Part shown: positions 1 through 7,723 of the stretch, piece after piece | Layout: each line of letters begins with the position of its first letter | How positions within the stretch are numbered: the first letter of the stretch is position 1 | Origin: Ruminococcaceae bacterium AM07-15 | Lineage (GTDB): Bacteria; Bacillota; Clostridia; Oscillospirales; Butyricicoccaceae | DNA length: 64,000 bases | NCBI GenBank assembly: GCA_003477405.1 | Contig: QUDE01000008.1 | Location: forward strand, 73,909-137,908 | Direction of reading: 5' to 3' | The notes under the pieces: generated by a model | The model's database searches: none | What the model was told of the DNA's origin: nothing | Seen by the model: only the letters and a program-made list of their open reading frames with translations | Position numbers and translations under genes: made by a program

Positions 1-180
1 CAGGGCACAAAGGGGCAGCAGAACGAAAATGGATGTGGCCAACGCCCGCTCCGGAGGCAGTTTCAGCGGCCCCATGAACATGGGCGCCGCCACCATTCCC
101 CCTCCTGTGCCCAGAAATCCACTGAGCATCCCGGCCAGAAGCCCGGTGAGGGCATAAAGTATTTTTTCTTTTCTTTCCAT
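1..180 (-). CDS. TauE/SafE family permease, N-terminal part only
   Basis: Sixty codons of a gene that runs off the left edge of the window. The ATG lies at 178-180, with GGGGAGAACC just upstream on the minus strand. The protein starts MERKEKILYALTG, followed by a glycine-rich first membrane segment (GLLAGMLSGFLGTGGG), the typical start of TauE/SafE (DUF81) permeases. The family exports sulfite, sulfonates or similar small anions across the cytoplasmic membrane; the substrate cannot be told from this fragment. The C-terminal part lies outside the window. Confidence 0.75.
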   Translation of the reverse strand, partial: MERKEKILYALTGLLAGMLSGFLGTGGGMVAAPMFMGPLKLPPERALATSIFVLLPLCAL

Positions 181-261
181 GGTTCTCCCCGCTTTCCATG
201 GGTTTATTATGGAATTGCCCGGGAGAAAATATGCAATCTGCCGAAAATCCAAAAAGAAAAC

Positions 262-290
262 TGGTAAATTTGATAAATCCGTGGTATACT
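262..290 (+). promoter_or_regulatory. Putative promoter of the RNase J gene
   Basis: An extended -10 element (TGG plus TATACT, -10 at 285-290) lies 17 bases after a weak -35 (TGGTAA, 262-267). Transcription would start near 297, leaving an unusually long leader of about 190 nt before the rnj start codon. The stretch 181-486 holds no convincing gene; its only other visible content is a GC-rich, partly self-complementary segment near 368-395. Confidence 0.45.
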
Positions 291-486
291 ACTTATAAGT
301 ACCGTTCCCTTGTTGGAGCATTTCCTTCGTCCCGCCGGAACAAAATCAGGGGCGAAGCTGTTTTTTCATCGACCGGCGCCCTTCGGCCCCGGCCTTCTTT
401 CTTATGACTTTTTTGCGGTGCCGTACGGTGTGTGTATGGCCGCATGGAACATAAAAAAATCTTTATCATTATGGAGTAGTGATCAA

Positions 487-2445
487 ATGTCTGAACAACT
501 GAAGAAAGAAACCGGTCTTTCGCAGCCTGCGGGCAGCGAAGGGCCTAAAAAGTCTGCCGCGAAAAAATCTTTTTTCCGCTCGAGAAGCGGTGAAAAGAAG
601 AAATCTATCGCCAAATCCGCCGAGCCCACGGGCCAGAAAAAGTCCGCGGCCAGGAAAGCTCCGGCCAAGAGCAAATCCAATCGGAATTCTTCCAAAGCGG
701 TAATCGAAAAAGCGGCGGATGCCATCGACTCGGTGAAAAATCCGGTGGAAAAATCCAAGAAGCCCCAGGAGTCCCGGGGCCGCAGCAACAAGAACAAGCT
801 GCGGGTCATTCCTCTGGGCGGCCTGAACGAAATCGGCAAAAACATGACTGCCTTTGAATATGGCAACGACATTGTGGTCATCGACTGCGGCATGACCTTC
901 CCTGACGACGAAATGCTGGGTGTGGACCTGGTCATTCCCGACATCACCTATCTGAAAAAGAACGCCGACCGGGTGCGGGCCTTCCTCATCACCCACGCCC
1001 ACGAGGACCACATCGGCGCCCTGCCCTATGTGCTGCGTGATGTGAATGCCCCCATTTATTGCACCACCCTCACCGCCGGCATGATCCGGCTGAAGCTTTC
1101 CGAGCACCGGAATCTGAAAAAAGTCAAAATCTACGAAAAGCCCGCCGGTTCCACTTTCAAGGCCGGCAGCTTTGAAGTGGAGTTTATCCGCATCAACCAC
1201 TCGGTGCCCGATGCCGTCTCCATCGCTTTGAAAACCCCGGTGGGCACTGTTATCGACACCGGTGACTTCAAAATCGACACCACCCCCATCTCCGGGGAGA
1301 TGATCGACCTGACCCGCTTCGGCGAACTGGGGAAAAAGGGTGTTCTGCTTCTGATGGCCGACTCCACCAACGCCGAACGCCCCGGCTTTGCCATGAGCGA
1401 AAGCAGCGTGGGCAAGGCCCTGGAAGCCCAGTTCAAAGGCACTGACAAGCGCATCATCGTGGCCACCTTTGCCTCCAATGTCCACCGGGTACAGCAAATC
1501 ATCAACGCCGCCGTGAAGTATGGCCGCAAAGTGGCCCTCTCCGGCCGGAGTATGGACAATATGCTGAAAGTGACCACCGAACTGGGATATATGAACATCC
1601 CTGCGGGCACTTTGATCGACATCAGCATGACCCGGAAATACACCGACGATCAGCTGTGCATCATCACTACCGGCAGCCAGGGAGAGCCTATGAGCGCCCT
1701 GTACCGCATGGCCTATGGTTCCCACAAGCAGATCGAAGTGGGCCCCCATGACAAGATCCTTCTTTCGGCCAGCCCCATCCCCGGCAATGAAAAATCGGTC
1801 TATTCCCTCATCAATGAGCTGACCCGCCGTGGAGCCGAGGTGGTCTATGACAAACTGGCCCATCTTCATGTTTCCGGCCACGCCTGCCAGGAAGAGCTGA
1901 AGATGATCATGGCCCTGACCAAGCCTCGCTTCTTCATGCCCGTCCACGGCGAATACCGCCATCTCCAGATCAATGCCGGCCTGGCCCGTTCCACCGGCAT
2001 TCCCTCCAAGAACATCTTCATCTCCCAGGTGGGCAAAGTGCTGGAGCTGACCCGTGACAGCGCCCACTTCAACGGCACTGTGCCCTGCGGCCGGGTGCTG
2101 GTGGACGGCAGCGGCGTAGGCGATGTGGGCCAGACGGTGCTGCGGGACCGGAAGCACCTGTCGGAGGACGGTCTGATCGTGGCCGTTGTCACCATCGACG
2201 GTGCCAGCAACCAGGTGGTGGCCGGACCGGATATCGTCTCCCGCGGCTTTGTCTATGTAAAGGACGCCGAGGAGCTGACCGAAGGAATGCGCCGGGCCGC
2301 CTCCGCTGCCCTTACCGAGTGCTCCCGCAATGGCATCCGGGATTGGAATGGCCTGAAGACCACTCTCCGGGACTGCCTGTCCGATTATGTATTCAAAAAG
2401 ACCAAGCGCAGCCCCATGATCCTTCCCGTCATCATGGAAGTATAA
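487..2445 (+). CDS. rnj: Ribonuclease J
   Basis: A 652-residue MBL/beta-CASP ribonuclease, which acts as 5'-3' exonuclease and endonuclease in mRNA decay and RNA maturation. The zinc site HAHEDHIGALPYV is intact, followed by NHSVPDA, DTGDFKID and a late HVSGHA motif, and the C-terminal RNase J domain is complete. The ATG at 487 is chosen because GGAG (473-476) lies 10 bases upstream; the frame is open back to 310 but without a ribosome-binding site. Residues 1 to about 103 are a Lys/Ser/Ala-rich, very basic, probably disordered extension before the core begins at KLRVIPLGGLNE. Most Firmicute RNase J proteins are about 555 residues and lack it. It may bind RNA or partner proteins (inference). 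A terminator follows at 2459. Confidence 0.93.
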   Translation: MSEQLKKETGLSQPAGSEGPKKSAAKKSFFRSRSGEKKKSIAKSAEPTGQKKSAARKAPAKSKSNRNSSKAVIEKAADAIDSVKNPVEKSKKPQESRGRSNKNKLRVIPLGGLNEIGKNMTAFEYGNDIVVIDCGMTFPDDEMLGVDLVIPDITYLKKNADRVRAFLITHAHEDHIGALPYVLRDVNAPIYCTTLTAGMIRLKLSEHRNLKKVKIYEKPAGSTFKAGSFEVEFIRINHSVPDAVSIALKTPVGTVIDTGDFKIDTTPISGEMIDLTRFGELGKKGVLLLMADSTNAERPGFAMSESSVGKALEAQFKGTDKRIIVATFASNVHRVQQIINAAVKYGRKVALSGRSMDNMLKVTTELGYMNIPAGTLIDISMTRKYTDDQLCIITTGSQGEPMSALYRMAYGSHKQIEVGPHDKILLSASPIPGNEKSVYSLINELTRRGAEVVYDKLAHLHVSGHACQEELKMIMALTKPRFFMPVHGEYRHLQINAGLARSTGIPSKNIFISQVGKVLELTRDSAHFNGTVPCGRVLVDGSGVGDVGQTVLRDRKHLSEDGLIVAVVTIDGASNQVVAGPDIVSRGFVYVKDAEELTEGMRRAASAALTECSRNGIRDWNGLKTTLRDCLSDYVFKKTKRSPMILPVIMEV

Positions 2446-2458
2446 GACTGATCCGTAT

Positions 2459-2487
2459 CCCCGGCGGCCTGTCCGCCGGGGATTTTT
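2459..2487 (+). terminator. Rho-independent terminator after rnj
   Basis: Stem CCCCGGCGG (2459-2467) pairs with CCGCCGGGG (2473-2481), followed by ATTTTTC. It ends only a few bases before the ribosome-binding site of the next gene, so read-through into that gene is possible. Confidence 0.75.
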
Positions 2488-2501
2488 CAAAGGAGATCCC
2501 T

Positions 2502-2810
2502 ATGACATTTCGCCAGCAAATTTACGATCTGGTGCGCCAGATCCCGCCCGGCCGGGTGGCCACCTATGGACTGATTGCGTTTCTGTGCGGCTCCCCCCGT
2601 GGCGGACGGATCGTCGGGGCCGCTATGGCCCAATGTCCCTATGAAGATGTGCCTTGCCATCGGGTGGTGAACCGGCGGGGGGAAATGGCCCCGGGAAACG
2701 CCTTCGGCGCTCCAGGCCGTCAACGGCAACTTTTGGAAAAAGAGGGGATTGTTTTTCGTCCGGACGGCCGGGTGGAACTGTCGATTTTTGGCTGGGGCGG
2801 TCCGGAATAA
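2502..2810 (+). CDS. MGMT family protein, single DNA-binding domain
   Basis: A 102-residue protein equal to the C-terminal DNA-binding domain of O6-alkylguanine-DNA alkyltransferases. The helix-turn-helix region (IPPGRVATYGLIA) and the PCHRVV active-site motif are both visible. The cysteine of PCHR is present, unlike classical ATL proteins, where it is tryptophan, so alkyl transfer is possible, but the N-terminal domain of full-length Ogt/MGMT is missing. The start at 2502 follows AAAGGAGATCCCT; the open frame extends upstream into rnj without a start signal. The likely role is recognition or repair of alkylated guanine; activity cannot be decided from sequence. Confidence 0.85.
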   Translation: MTFRQQIYDLVRQIPPGRVATYGLIAFLCGSPRGGRIVGAAMAQCPYEDVPCHRVVNRRGEMAPGNAFGAPGRQRQLLEKEGIVFRPDGRVELSIFGWGGPE

Positions 2811-2867
2811 CCACCTTTCTCCCGGAGACACTAACAAAGATCCTTCAAAAGAAAGGTGGATTCAAAA

Positions 2868-3050
2868 ATGAAAGGCTCATCGTTTGCCATGGGTATTGCA
2901 GCCGGCGCCGTGCTGGGCGCTGCCATATCCATGACAGCAGAAACCTATATGACGCCCCGGATGCGCCGGGATATGAAGAAATACACCCACAAAGGCATGA
3001 AGGCCATGGGCCATATTGCCGAAGGCATTGGCACTCTGATGCACGAGTGA
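2868..3050 (+). CDS. Small YtxH-like hypothetical protein
   Basis: A 60-residue protein, with ATG at 2868 after GAAAGGTGG (2851-2859). A short Gly/Ala-rich hydrophobic segment (FAMGIAAGAVLGAAISM) is followed by a basic amphipathic tail with several Met and Lys residues. This is the layout of small YtxH-like membrane-associated proteins common in Clostridia. Function unknown. It converges on the YczE-type gene and shares the terminator at 3061-3090. Confidence 0.7.
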   Translation: MKGSSFAMGIAAGAVLGAAISMTAETYMTPRMRRDMKKYTHKGMKAMGHIAEGIGTLMHE

Positions 3051-3060
3051 CCGGTAAAAT

Positions 3061-3090
3061 AAAAAAGCGCCGCGTTTGCGGCGCTTTTTT
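3061..3090. terminator. Bidirectional terminator
   Basis: A6 tract, stem GCGCCGC (3067-3073), loop GTTT, stem GCGGCGC (3078-3084), T6 tract. It lies between convergent genes and can serve both strands. Confidence 0.9.
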
Positions 3091-3093
3091 ATT

Positions 3094-3741
3094 CTATTCT
3101 TCTTTCAGTCCGGCCACATGAGGGATGAGGGGCAGGCGCTTATTATACAGATTGACAAACCGCCCCACAATGAGAGCCGACACCAGTGTGCCCACTCCCA
3201 GGCCCCGGATGCCGCCCATGGAGCAAACCGACACCAGAGCCGCAATAATCACACAGCTGAGATCGAACATCACCTTCACTGTGCCGAACCGGCCACCCAC
3301 CCGGCGATTGATGGCCTTTACCACCCCTTCGCCAGGCACCAGCAGCATATCGGCCGCCACCTCGATGCTGATCCCCAGCCCCAAAGTGGCACATCCAGCC
3401 ACCACGGCCAACAGACTGATCAGCGGATTGGAAGGTGTAAACCCTTCCAGCAGACTCATGCTCACATCGATAAACAAACTGAAAACCACATTGACCCCAA
3501 TCTGCAACAGCTGCACCGGCTGATACTCCTTTCGCAGCAGAGGAATCTGGGCCAGAATGAAAAACATATTGACAATAAATGTGAACTGTCCCAAAGACAG
3601 GGGCAGCCACAGAGACAATACATAGGGCACACTGGAAATGGGGGATGTCCCCATCGCGGCCTTGGTGGTCAATGCAATGCCGAAGGAATTGATCACCACA
3701 CCCAAAACGAACCACAGCAATCTTTTTACTTTTTTCTCCAT
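3094..3741 (-). CDS. YczE/YyaS/YitT-type integral membrane protein
   Basis: A 215-residue polytopic membrane protein with about five hydrophobic segments, starting MEKKVKRLLWFVLG. The motif INSFGIALTTKAAMGTSP is characteristic of the YczE family, whose function is not firmly established; some members sit beside surfactin or export genes. The ATG at 3741 is chosen over an upstream one at 3768 because AGAGAGGAC precedes it at good spacing. A strong promoter (3810-3837) and a perfect inverted repeat (3771-3805) lie upstream, which suggests tight regulation. It converges on the small gene at 2868. Confidence 0.8.
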   Translation of the reverse strand: MEKKVKRLLWFVLGVVINSFGIALTTKAAMGTSPISSVPYVLSLWLPLSLGQFTFIVNMFFILAQIPLLRKEYQPVQLLQIGVNVVFSLFIDVSMSLLEGFTPSNPLISLLAVVAGCATLGLGISIEVAADMLLVPGEGVVKAINRRVGGRFGTVKVMFDLSCVIIAALVSVCSMGGIRGLGVGTLVSALIVGRFVNLYNKRLPLIPHVAGLKEE

Positions 3742-3770
3742 TTTCGTCCTCTCTTTCTTTTTGGTCATAG

Positions 3771-3805
3771 AAGGGAGTTTTGACGAAAATCGTCAAAACT
3801 CCCTT
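3771..3805. repeat. Perfect 16-bp inverted repeat in the YczE-type gene leader
   Basis: AAGGGAGTTTTGACGA (3771-3786) and TCGTCAAAACTCCCTT (3790-3805) are exact reverse complements separated by AAA. The repeat begins at about +1 of the minus-strand promoter and ends 30 bases before the gene's start codon. It could be a repressor operator or a very stable 5' hairpin in the mRNA. It lacks a clean T-tract on the minus strand, which argues against a simple terminator. Confidence 0.85.
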
Positions 3806-3809
3806 ATTT

Positions 3810-3837
3810 ATCATACCACTTTCCCCGCTCATGTCAA
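3810..3837 (-). promoter_or_regulatory. Strong sigma-A promoter of the YczE-type gene
   Basis: On the minus strand, TTGACA (3832-3837) and TATGAT (3810-3815) are separated by 16 bases. Transcription would start near 3803, inside the inverted repeat. Confidence 0.8.
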
Positions 3838-3843
3838 ATTTTT

Positions 3844-3872
3844 TTGCCTTTCCCCAAGGGCCATGATACAAT
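3844..3872 (+). promoter_or_regulatory. Putative promoter of the MBL-fold hydrolase gene
   Basis: TTGCCT (3844-3849), 17-base spacer, TACAAT (3867-3872). It is divergent from, and close to, the YczE-type promoter. Confidence 0.6.
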
Positions 3873-3928
3873 GAAAGCAAGAAAAAAGACCATCCATTTT
3901 CTCCTCAATCAGAAAGGAGCATCATTCT

Positions 3929-4531
3929 ATGGCAACACTTTTTTATCAGGGCCACGGCAGTTTCCGGCTGGAAACCGCCCAGGGAAAGGTGATCTATGTG
4001 GACCCCTTTGCCGGGGAAGGATACGATAAACCTGCGGATCTGATTCTGGTGACCCACGATCACTACGACCACAACTGCATCGATAAGCCCTCCCGGGCTC
4101 CGGGCTGCGCCCTCATCACCTGGAAGGAAGCTCTGGAAGGGGGGCACTACGGCCAGTTCACTCTGGGGGACATTCAGGTGCAGGCCGTGCCCGCCGGAAA
4201 CAAAAACCATGACCCCTCCTGCTGTGTGGGCTTTGTCATCACCCTGGACGGCGTCACTGTGTATGCCTCCGGTGACACCTCCTTGATTCCCGCCATGGAA
4301 GAGACCCTGGCCCCCATGAAGCTGGATTATGCCATCTTACCCATCGATGGTGTTTACAACATGGATGCATCCGAGGCCTCCCGCTGTGCTGCCCTCATCG
4401 GCGCCCGCCACAGCATCCCGGTGCATACCTGCCCCAGCGACAACGGCCTGCTTTATGATCCGGAAAACGCCGCCCGCTTCCAGTGTGACGGCCGCATCCT
4501 GGTTTCTCCCGGAGAGACCATTTCGCTGTAA
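3929..4531 (+). CDS. MBL-fold metal-dependent hydrolase (UlaG-like)
   Basis: A 200-residue single-domain metallo-beta-lactamase-fold protein. The metal site HDHYDH is intact (residues about 44-49), preceded by VDPFAGEGYDKPADLILVT, and followed by SGDTSLI and PIDGVYNMD with a late IPVHTC histidine. This layout matches the UlaG/YtkL-like branch of cytoplasmic hydrolases; the substrate is unknown. AAAGGAG lies 10 bases before the ATG. It converges on the pilus operon and is separated from it by the terminator at 4546-4584. Confidence 0.88.
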   Translation: MATLFYQGHGSFRLETAQGKVIYVDPFAGEGYDKPADLILVTHDHYDHNCIDKPSRAPGCALITWKEALEGGHYGQFTLGDIQVQAVPAGNKNHDPSCCVGFVITLDGVTVYASGDTSLIPAMEETLAPMKLDYAILPIDGVYNMDASEASRCAALIGARHSIPVHTCPSDNGLLYDPENAARFQCDGRILVSPGETISL

Positions 4532-4545
4532 CAGCACAACAGTGC

Positions 4546-4584
4546 AAAAAGCCGCCCTTTCCCAAATGGAAGGGCGGCTTTTTT
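4546..4584. terminator. Bidirectional terminator ending the pilus operon and the MBL gene
   Basis: AAAAA, stem GCCGCCCTT (4551-4559), matching stem AAGGGCGGC (4570-4578), then a T6 tract. It is placed between convergent genes. Confidence 0.88.
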
Positions 4585-4599
4585 CTTCTTTCGCCTTTG

Positions 4600-5166
4600 T
4601 CAATCTTCTGTGGTTTCCTCTTTTTCCGCAGGCTGAAAATCGGTCTGATATTCGAAAAAGAGCATAGTGGCCGTGGCTTTCACCGATCCATCATCCTGCT
4701 CTGTGATCTGCACATCGGTGATCAGATTCCGCAAGGGGCTGTCGTGCAGCCGCTGGAGGACATCCCGCGCCTGGTCATAGCTGCCGCAGGTAAAAGGGAT
4801 GGTGGCCTGGCGGGCATAGATGGCATCCTCCGGGTCATCCGGCTGAAAAGCCAGGGAGTATTCCTGGCAATCGGCCAAAATGGTGTTCAGCTCCACCATC
4901 ACCGCCTGCAGGTTGTCATATTCCGGCATATACCGGGCTTCTCCCTCCTGCTTTTTCAGCTGCTCCGTCAGCTGCTGCAGCCGCTGCTGCTGGCTCCACC
5001 GGCTTTCCAGCTGGGTTTTCAGATCTTCGCTTTCCATGATCTCCTGGCCCAGGGTCTGGATCTTTTCATTGAGGGGCATGGAGAACAGCAGCACATAACC
5101 GCTGACAACGGCCACCACCACTAAAATGGCCAGCAATACCCGTTCCCGGGTGGACAATTTCCTCAC
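4600..5166 (-). CDS. pilO: Type IV pilus inner-membrane alignment protein, PilO-like
   Basis: A 188-residue bitopic protein: short cytoplasmic N-terminus, one membrane helix (VLLAILVVVAVVSGYVLLF, residues 10-28), coiled coil (about 30-80), then a small ferredoxin-like domain. This is the PilO/GspM layout. PilO pairs with PilN to couple cytoplasmic PilM to the outside part of the pilus machine. It overlaps pilN by 4 bp and is the last gene of the pilus operon. Sequence conservation in this family is low, so the call rests on architecture and on its place after pilM and pilN. Confidence 0.82.
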   Translation of the reverse strand: MRKLSTRERVLLAILVVVAVVSGYVLLFSMPLNEKIQTLGQEIMESEDLKTQLESRWSQQQRLQQLTEQLKKQEGEARYMPEYDNLQAVMVELNTILADCQEYSLAFQPDDPEDAIYARQATIPFTCGSYDQARDVLQRLHDSPLRNLITDVQITEQDDGSVKATATMLFFEYQTDFQPAEKEETTED

Positions 5167-5756
5167 GGCTGCACCTCTTTCTCCACATTCATTTCAAAAT
5201 ACACATGAACCTCGCTCAAGCCCTGGTCCTCCTCCCGGGAGACGGCGGTATCCACACTGGCCCCGGTCACCAAAGGCGACTGCTCCAGCAGGGAAACCAG
5301 CTGAGCGCTTTCTCCCAGAGTGACGCCGGAAAAGGTGAGCAGCACCTTGTTCTCCGAAACAGACACCTGCTTGACCTGGGCCGAAGGACGGATGACGCCG
5401 TCGATCAGCTGCAAGACTTCCAAAATATCCCCTTGGGCCTGTTCTTCCTCTGTGGGAGCGATGCGCAGATATTCCTCCTGCACCTTGCTGAAATCCTTCA
5501 GCTGGAGCAAAAGGGCGGCGTTCTCCTCCTCCAGCTGACGGGCCTGTTCCTCCAGGCCGCGCACTTCCAGCCAGGGGTCCAGGATCATCACTTTGGACAG
5601 CGCCACCAGAACCACCACCACAAAGGAAATGTACAGGGCCGCTGTGGCGGGAGCGGTGGTGCGATCCACCTTGAAATACAGATTCATCCGTTTTTTGGTG
5701 GGATAAGTTTCCTTTTTTCCCTTCACCAAACGGCCAATATCGGTGTTGAGTTTCAT
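5163..5756 (-). CDS. pilN: Type IV pilus assembly protein PilN-like
   Basis: A 197-residue bitopic protein. The N-terminus MKLNTDIGRLVKG and the segment MNLYFKVDRTTAP resemble PilN N-termini, which bind a groove in PilM. One membrane helix (about residues 38-60) is followed by a Glu/Leu-rich coiled coil and a ferredoxin-like C-terminal domain. It starts 3 bases after the pilM stop and overlaps pilO by 4 bp, giving the usual pilM-pilN-pilO order. Confidence 0.83.
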   Translation of the reverse strand: MKLNTDIGRLVKGKKETYPTKKRMNLYFKVDRTTAPATAALYISFVVVVLVALSKVMILDPWLEVRGLEEQARQLEEENAALLLQLKDFSKVQEEYLRIAPTEEEQAQGDILEVLQLIDGVIRPSAQVKQVSVSENKVLLTFSGVTLGESAQLVSLLEQSPLVTGASVDTAVSREEDQGLSEVHVYFEMNVEKEVQP

Positions 5757-5759
5757 TCC

Positions 5760-6779
5760 TTATCCTTCCTCTTCCTCACAGGCAATGAGCCCGGCGGCGC
5801 AGGCCAGCGCGCCTATATTGTCCACCGGCTGCCCACTGGCGCCCATCAGCCCTTCCACCGGCAGCGCAGGAAGCCCCAGAGTTTCCTCCAGCATCTTCCG
5901 CAAGGGGGCGATGGCGGCCCCGCCGCCCAGAAGATACACACCGGCCAGCTGATTCTGGCGATAGGTGAAGTGATAAAAATTGATCAGCTTCAGCGCCTCC
6001 ACGGCGATGTGTTCATAGATCTCCACACACCGGGGATGCTCCAGAATCCCCTGGTAATTGCTGCGCTTATAGCTGTCGGCCAAAAATCCATCCACATTGA
6101 GCACATCGGCCACCACGCTGTCCAGCTGACGGCAGCCCACCGGAATCCGGCGGGTGGTTTTGATCCGGTCCCCCTGCACCACAAAGATCCGGGTGGACAG
6201 ATACCCCAGATCGATAAAGCAGAATTCCTCGCTTTCTCCGGGGTGGGCCTTGGTGTAAGCCTCCGCCAACTGGATCAGGGCCATCTCCTGGGGCAGGATG
6301 CGCTTGAGGGGAAAGCCTCCGGCGGCAAACATACTCACATATTCCTGCACCTGCCGCTTTTCCACAGCGGCCGCCATCATGGTCATCTCCGCTTCTTCCC
6401 CTTCTTCCGGCTCCGGGCCGGTGGGACGGCACATGGCATAATCGCAGTGATACTGGTGGGGTTCTCCCCGGATAAAGTCGCTGAACTCATAGGGCAGATT
6501 GAGCAGCAGCTGGCTTTCCAGCATCCGGGGCATGGTCACCAGGCGGCAGATCACCTGACCGCCGGGCAGAACCAGTCCGGCCTCCCCTTTGGGCAGGCCC
6601 AGCTCTTTTTTGGTCTTTTTCAAAAAGGCCGAAAAGGCATGGGGCATGGTGATCTGATCTTCTTCCATCAGATTTTCCGGCAGAAGCACCTGATGATATT
6701 CCCGCTTATCCCCTTTGGACACCGCAATTTTCAAACTGTGGTTGCCCAGGTCAAATCCAATTTTCCGTCTATTTCCCAT
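5760..6779 (-). CDS. pilM: Type IV pilus assembly protein PilM (actin-like ATPase fold)
   Basis: A 339-residue cytoplasmic actin-like protein. The phosphate-1 motif IGFDLGNHSLKIAV (residues 7-20), phosphate-2 segment FIDLGYLSTRIFVV and C-terminal YLLGGGAAIAPLRKML are visible. PilM forms the cytoplasmic ring or scaffold linking PilN to the motor ATPases. It follows the prepilin peptidase gene by 16 bases. Length is slightly below the 350 usual for the family. Confidence 0.9.
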   Translation of the reverse strand: MGNRRKIGFDLGNHSLKIAVSKGDKREYHQVLLPENLMEEDQITMPHAFSAFLKKTKKELGLPKGEAGLVLPGGQVICRLVTMPRMLESQLLLNLPYEFSDFIRGEPHQYHCDYAMCRPTGPEPEEGEEAEMTMMAAAVEKRQVQEYVSMFAAGGFPLKRILPQEMALIQLAEAYTKAHPGESEEFCFIDLGYLSTRIFVVQGDRIKTTRRIPVGCRQLDSVVADVLNVDGFLADSYKRSNYQGILEHPRCVEIYEHIAVEALKLINFYHFTYRQNQLAGVYLLGGGAAIAPLRKMLEETLGLPALPVEGLMGASGQPVDNIGALACAAGLIACEEEEG

Positions 6780-6795
6780 TGATACGCTCCTCTTT

Positions 6796-7566
6796 TTACA
6801 TCAGCAGGCTCAGGTACCACTGAACCCAGCCTTCACCCCACAAAGTCACCACCAACCAGCCCATGGCCAGGAAGGGGCCGAAGGGGATCTCTTTCCCCCG
6901 GCTCTTCCCCAAGGCCGCAAACAACAGGGCCAGTACACAGGCGCAAAACACCAGCAAAATCATCTGGAGCCAGCTTTGATAAAGCCCCAACACAAAAAGC
7001 AGCTTGATATCCCCGCCGCCCATGGTCTCCTTTCCCAGCAGCCGGTCCATGACAAGGGACAACACCAGCAGAGGAAGAGACACACTCAAAGCCCCCAGGA
7101 GCATATCCGGCAGGGTTTCCCGCCAATTCTCCTCCAGGAGAACGGCCCAGAAAAGGCGCCAGACGCCCAGCACCAGCAGCAGCCGGTCGGGAAGAATGTG
7201 CTCCTTCCAGTCGATCAGCGACAGCAATAACAGCAGCGCCGCCGCCCCCAGAAGCATCCCCAGCTGTGAAGACGGGCCGAAACGGAGGGTCAGCGCCCCG
7301 AAGGACAAAGCCCCCAGCCCTTCTGCCGCAAGGCAGGACAGGGGAATGGGCGCGCCGCAATAGCGGCATTTGCCCCGGGACAGGAGAAAACTGAACAGGG
7401 GCACCAGATCCCGGGGGGCCAGCACATGGCCGCAGCTGTCGCAGCGGGAGCGGCCGGTGGGAAGGCCGTGCCGGTCGGCGGCACAGGCCAGAAAGCTCCC
7501 CATGGCCGCCCCCAAAAGGGCCATGCAGAAGGCCAGATATCCGGTGAAAAGCTGCTGGGCGTCCAT
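6796..7566 (-). CDS. pilD: Prepilin peptidase (A24 family)
   Basis: A 256-residue membrane aspartic protease that cuts the class III leader of prepilins after Gly and usually N-methylates the new end. The N-terminal domain has two CxxC pairs (CDSCGH and CRYCGA), the zinc-binding methyltransferase part. The two catalytic aspartates lie in SLIDWKEHILPD and in MGGGDIKLL. The ATG at 7566 has a near-perfect AAAGGAGG 7 bases upstream; the open frame reaches 7776 without another start signal. It should process the major pilin (7724) and the four minor pilins of the same operon. Confidence 0.93.
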   Translation of the reverse strand: MDAQQLFTGYLAFCMALLGAAMGSFLACAADRHGLPTGRSRCDSCGHVLAPRDLVPLFSFLLSRGKCRYCGAPIPLSCLAAEGLGALSFGALTLRFGPSSQLGMLLGAAALLLLLSLIDWKEHILPDRLLLVLGVWRLFWAVLLEENWRETLPDMLLGALSVSLPLLVLSLVMDRLLGKETMGGGDIKLLFVLGLYQSWLQMILLVFCACVLALLFAALGKSRGKEIPFGPFLAMGWLVVTLWGEGWVQWYLSLLM

Positions 7567-7624
7567 GAAGATCCTCCTTTTTTCCGGAGAACCAGGCTCC
7601 GGGCATTTTGTTTCAAACCGCCCT

Positions 7625-7654
7625 GGGAGAGGGCCGAACATTCGGCCCTCTCCC
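7625..7654. repeat. Strong hairpin between the pilin and pilD genes
   Basis: GGGAGAGGGCCGAA (7625-7638) and TTCGGCCCTCTCCC (7641-7654) are perfect complements. There is no T-tract on the minus strand, so it is more likely an mRNA-stabilising or processing hairpin than a full terminator. Confidence 0.8.
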
Positions 7655-7668
7655 ACAGAGGTTTTGTG

Positions 7669-7696
7669 CCGCCGGGGGCCACCCCACCCCCGGCGG
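7669..7696. repeat. Second GC-rich hairpin behind the major pilin gene
   Basis: CCGCCGGGGG (7669-7678) pairs with CCCCCGGCGG (7687-7696) across an 8-base loop. It lies 28 bases after the pilin stop codon on the minus strand. Together with 7625-7654 it could raise pilin mRNA stability relative to downstream pilD-pilO (inference). Confidence 0.8.
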
Positions 7697-7723
7697 TGAT
7701 TAGATGCTATGGATACTAAATAA

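Noticed and set aside
198..407. Possible 69-residue gene before rnj
   Set aside because: No ribosome-binding site, and it spans the likely promoter and leader.
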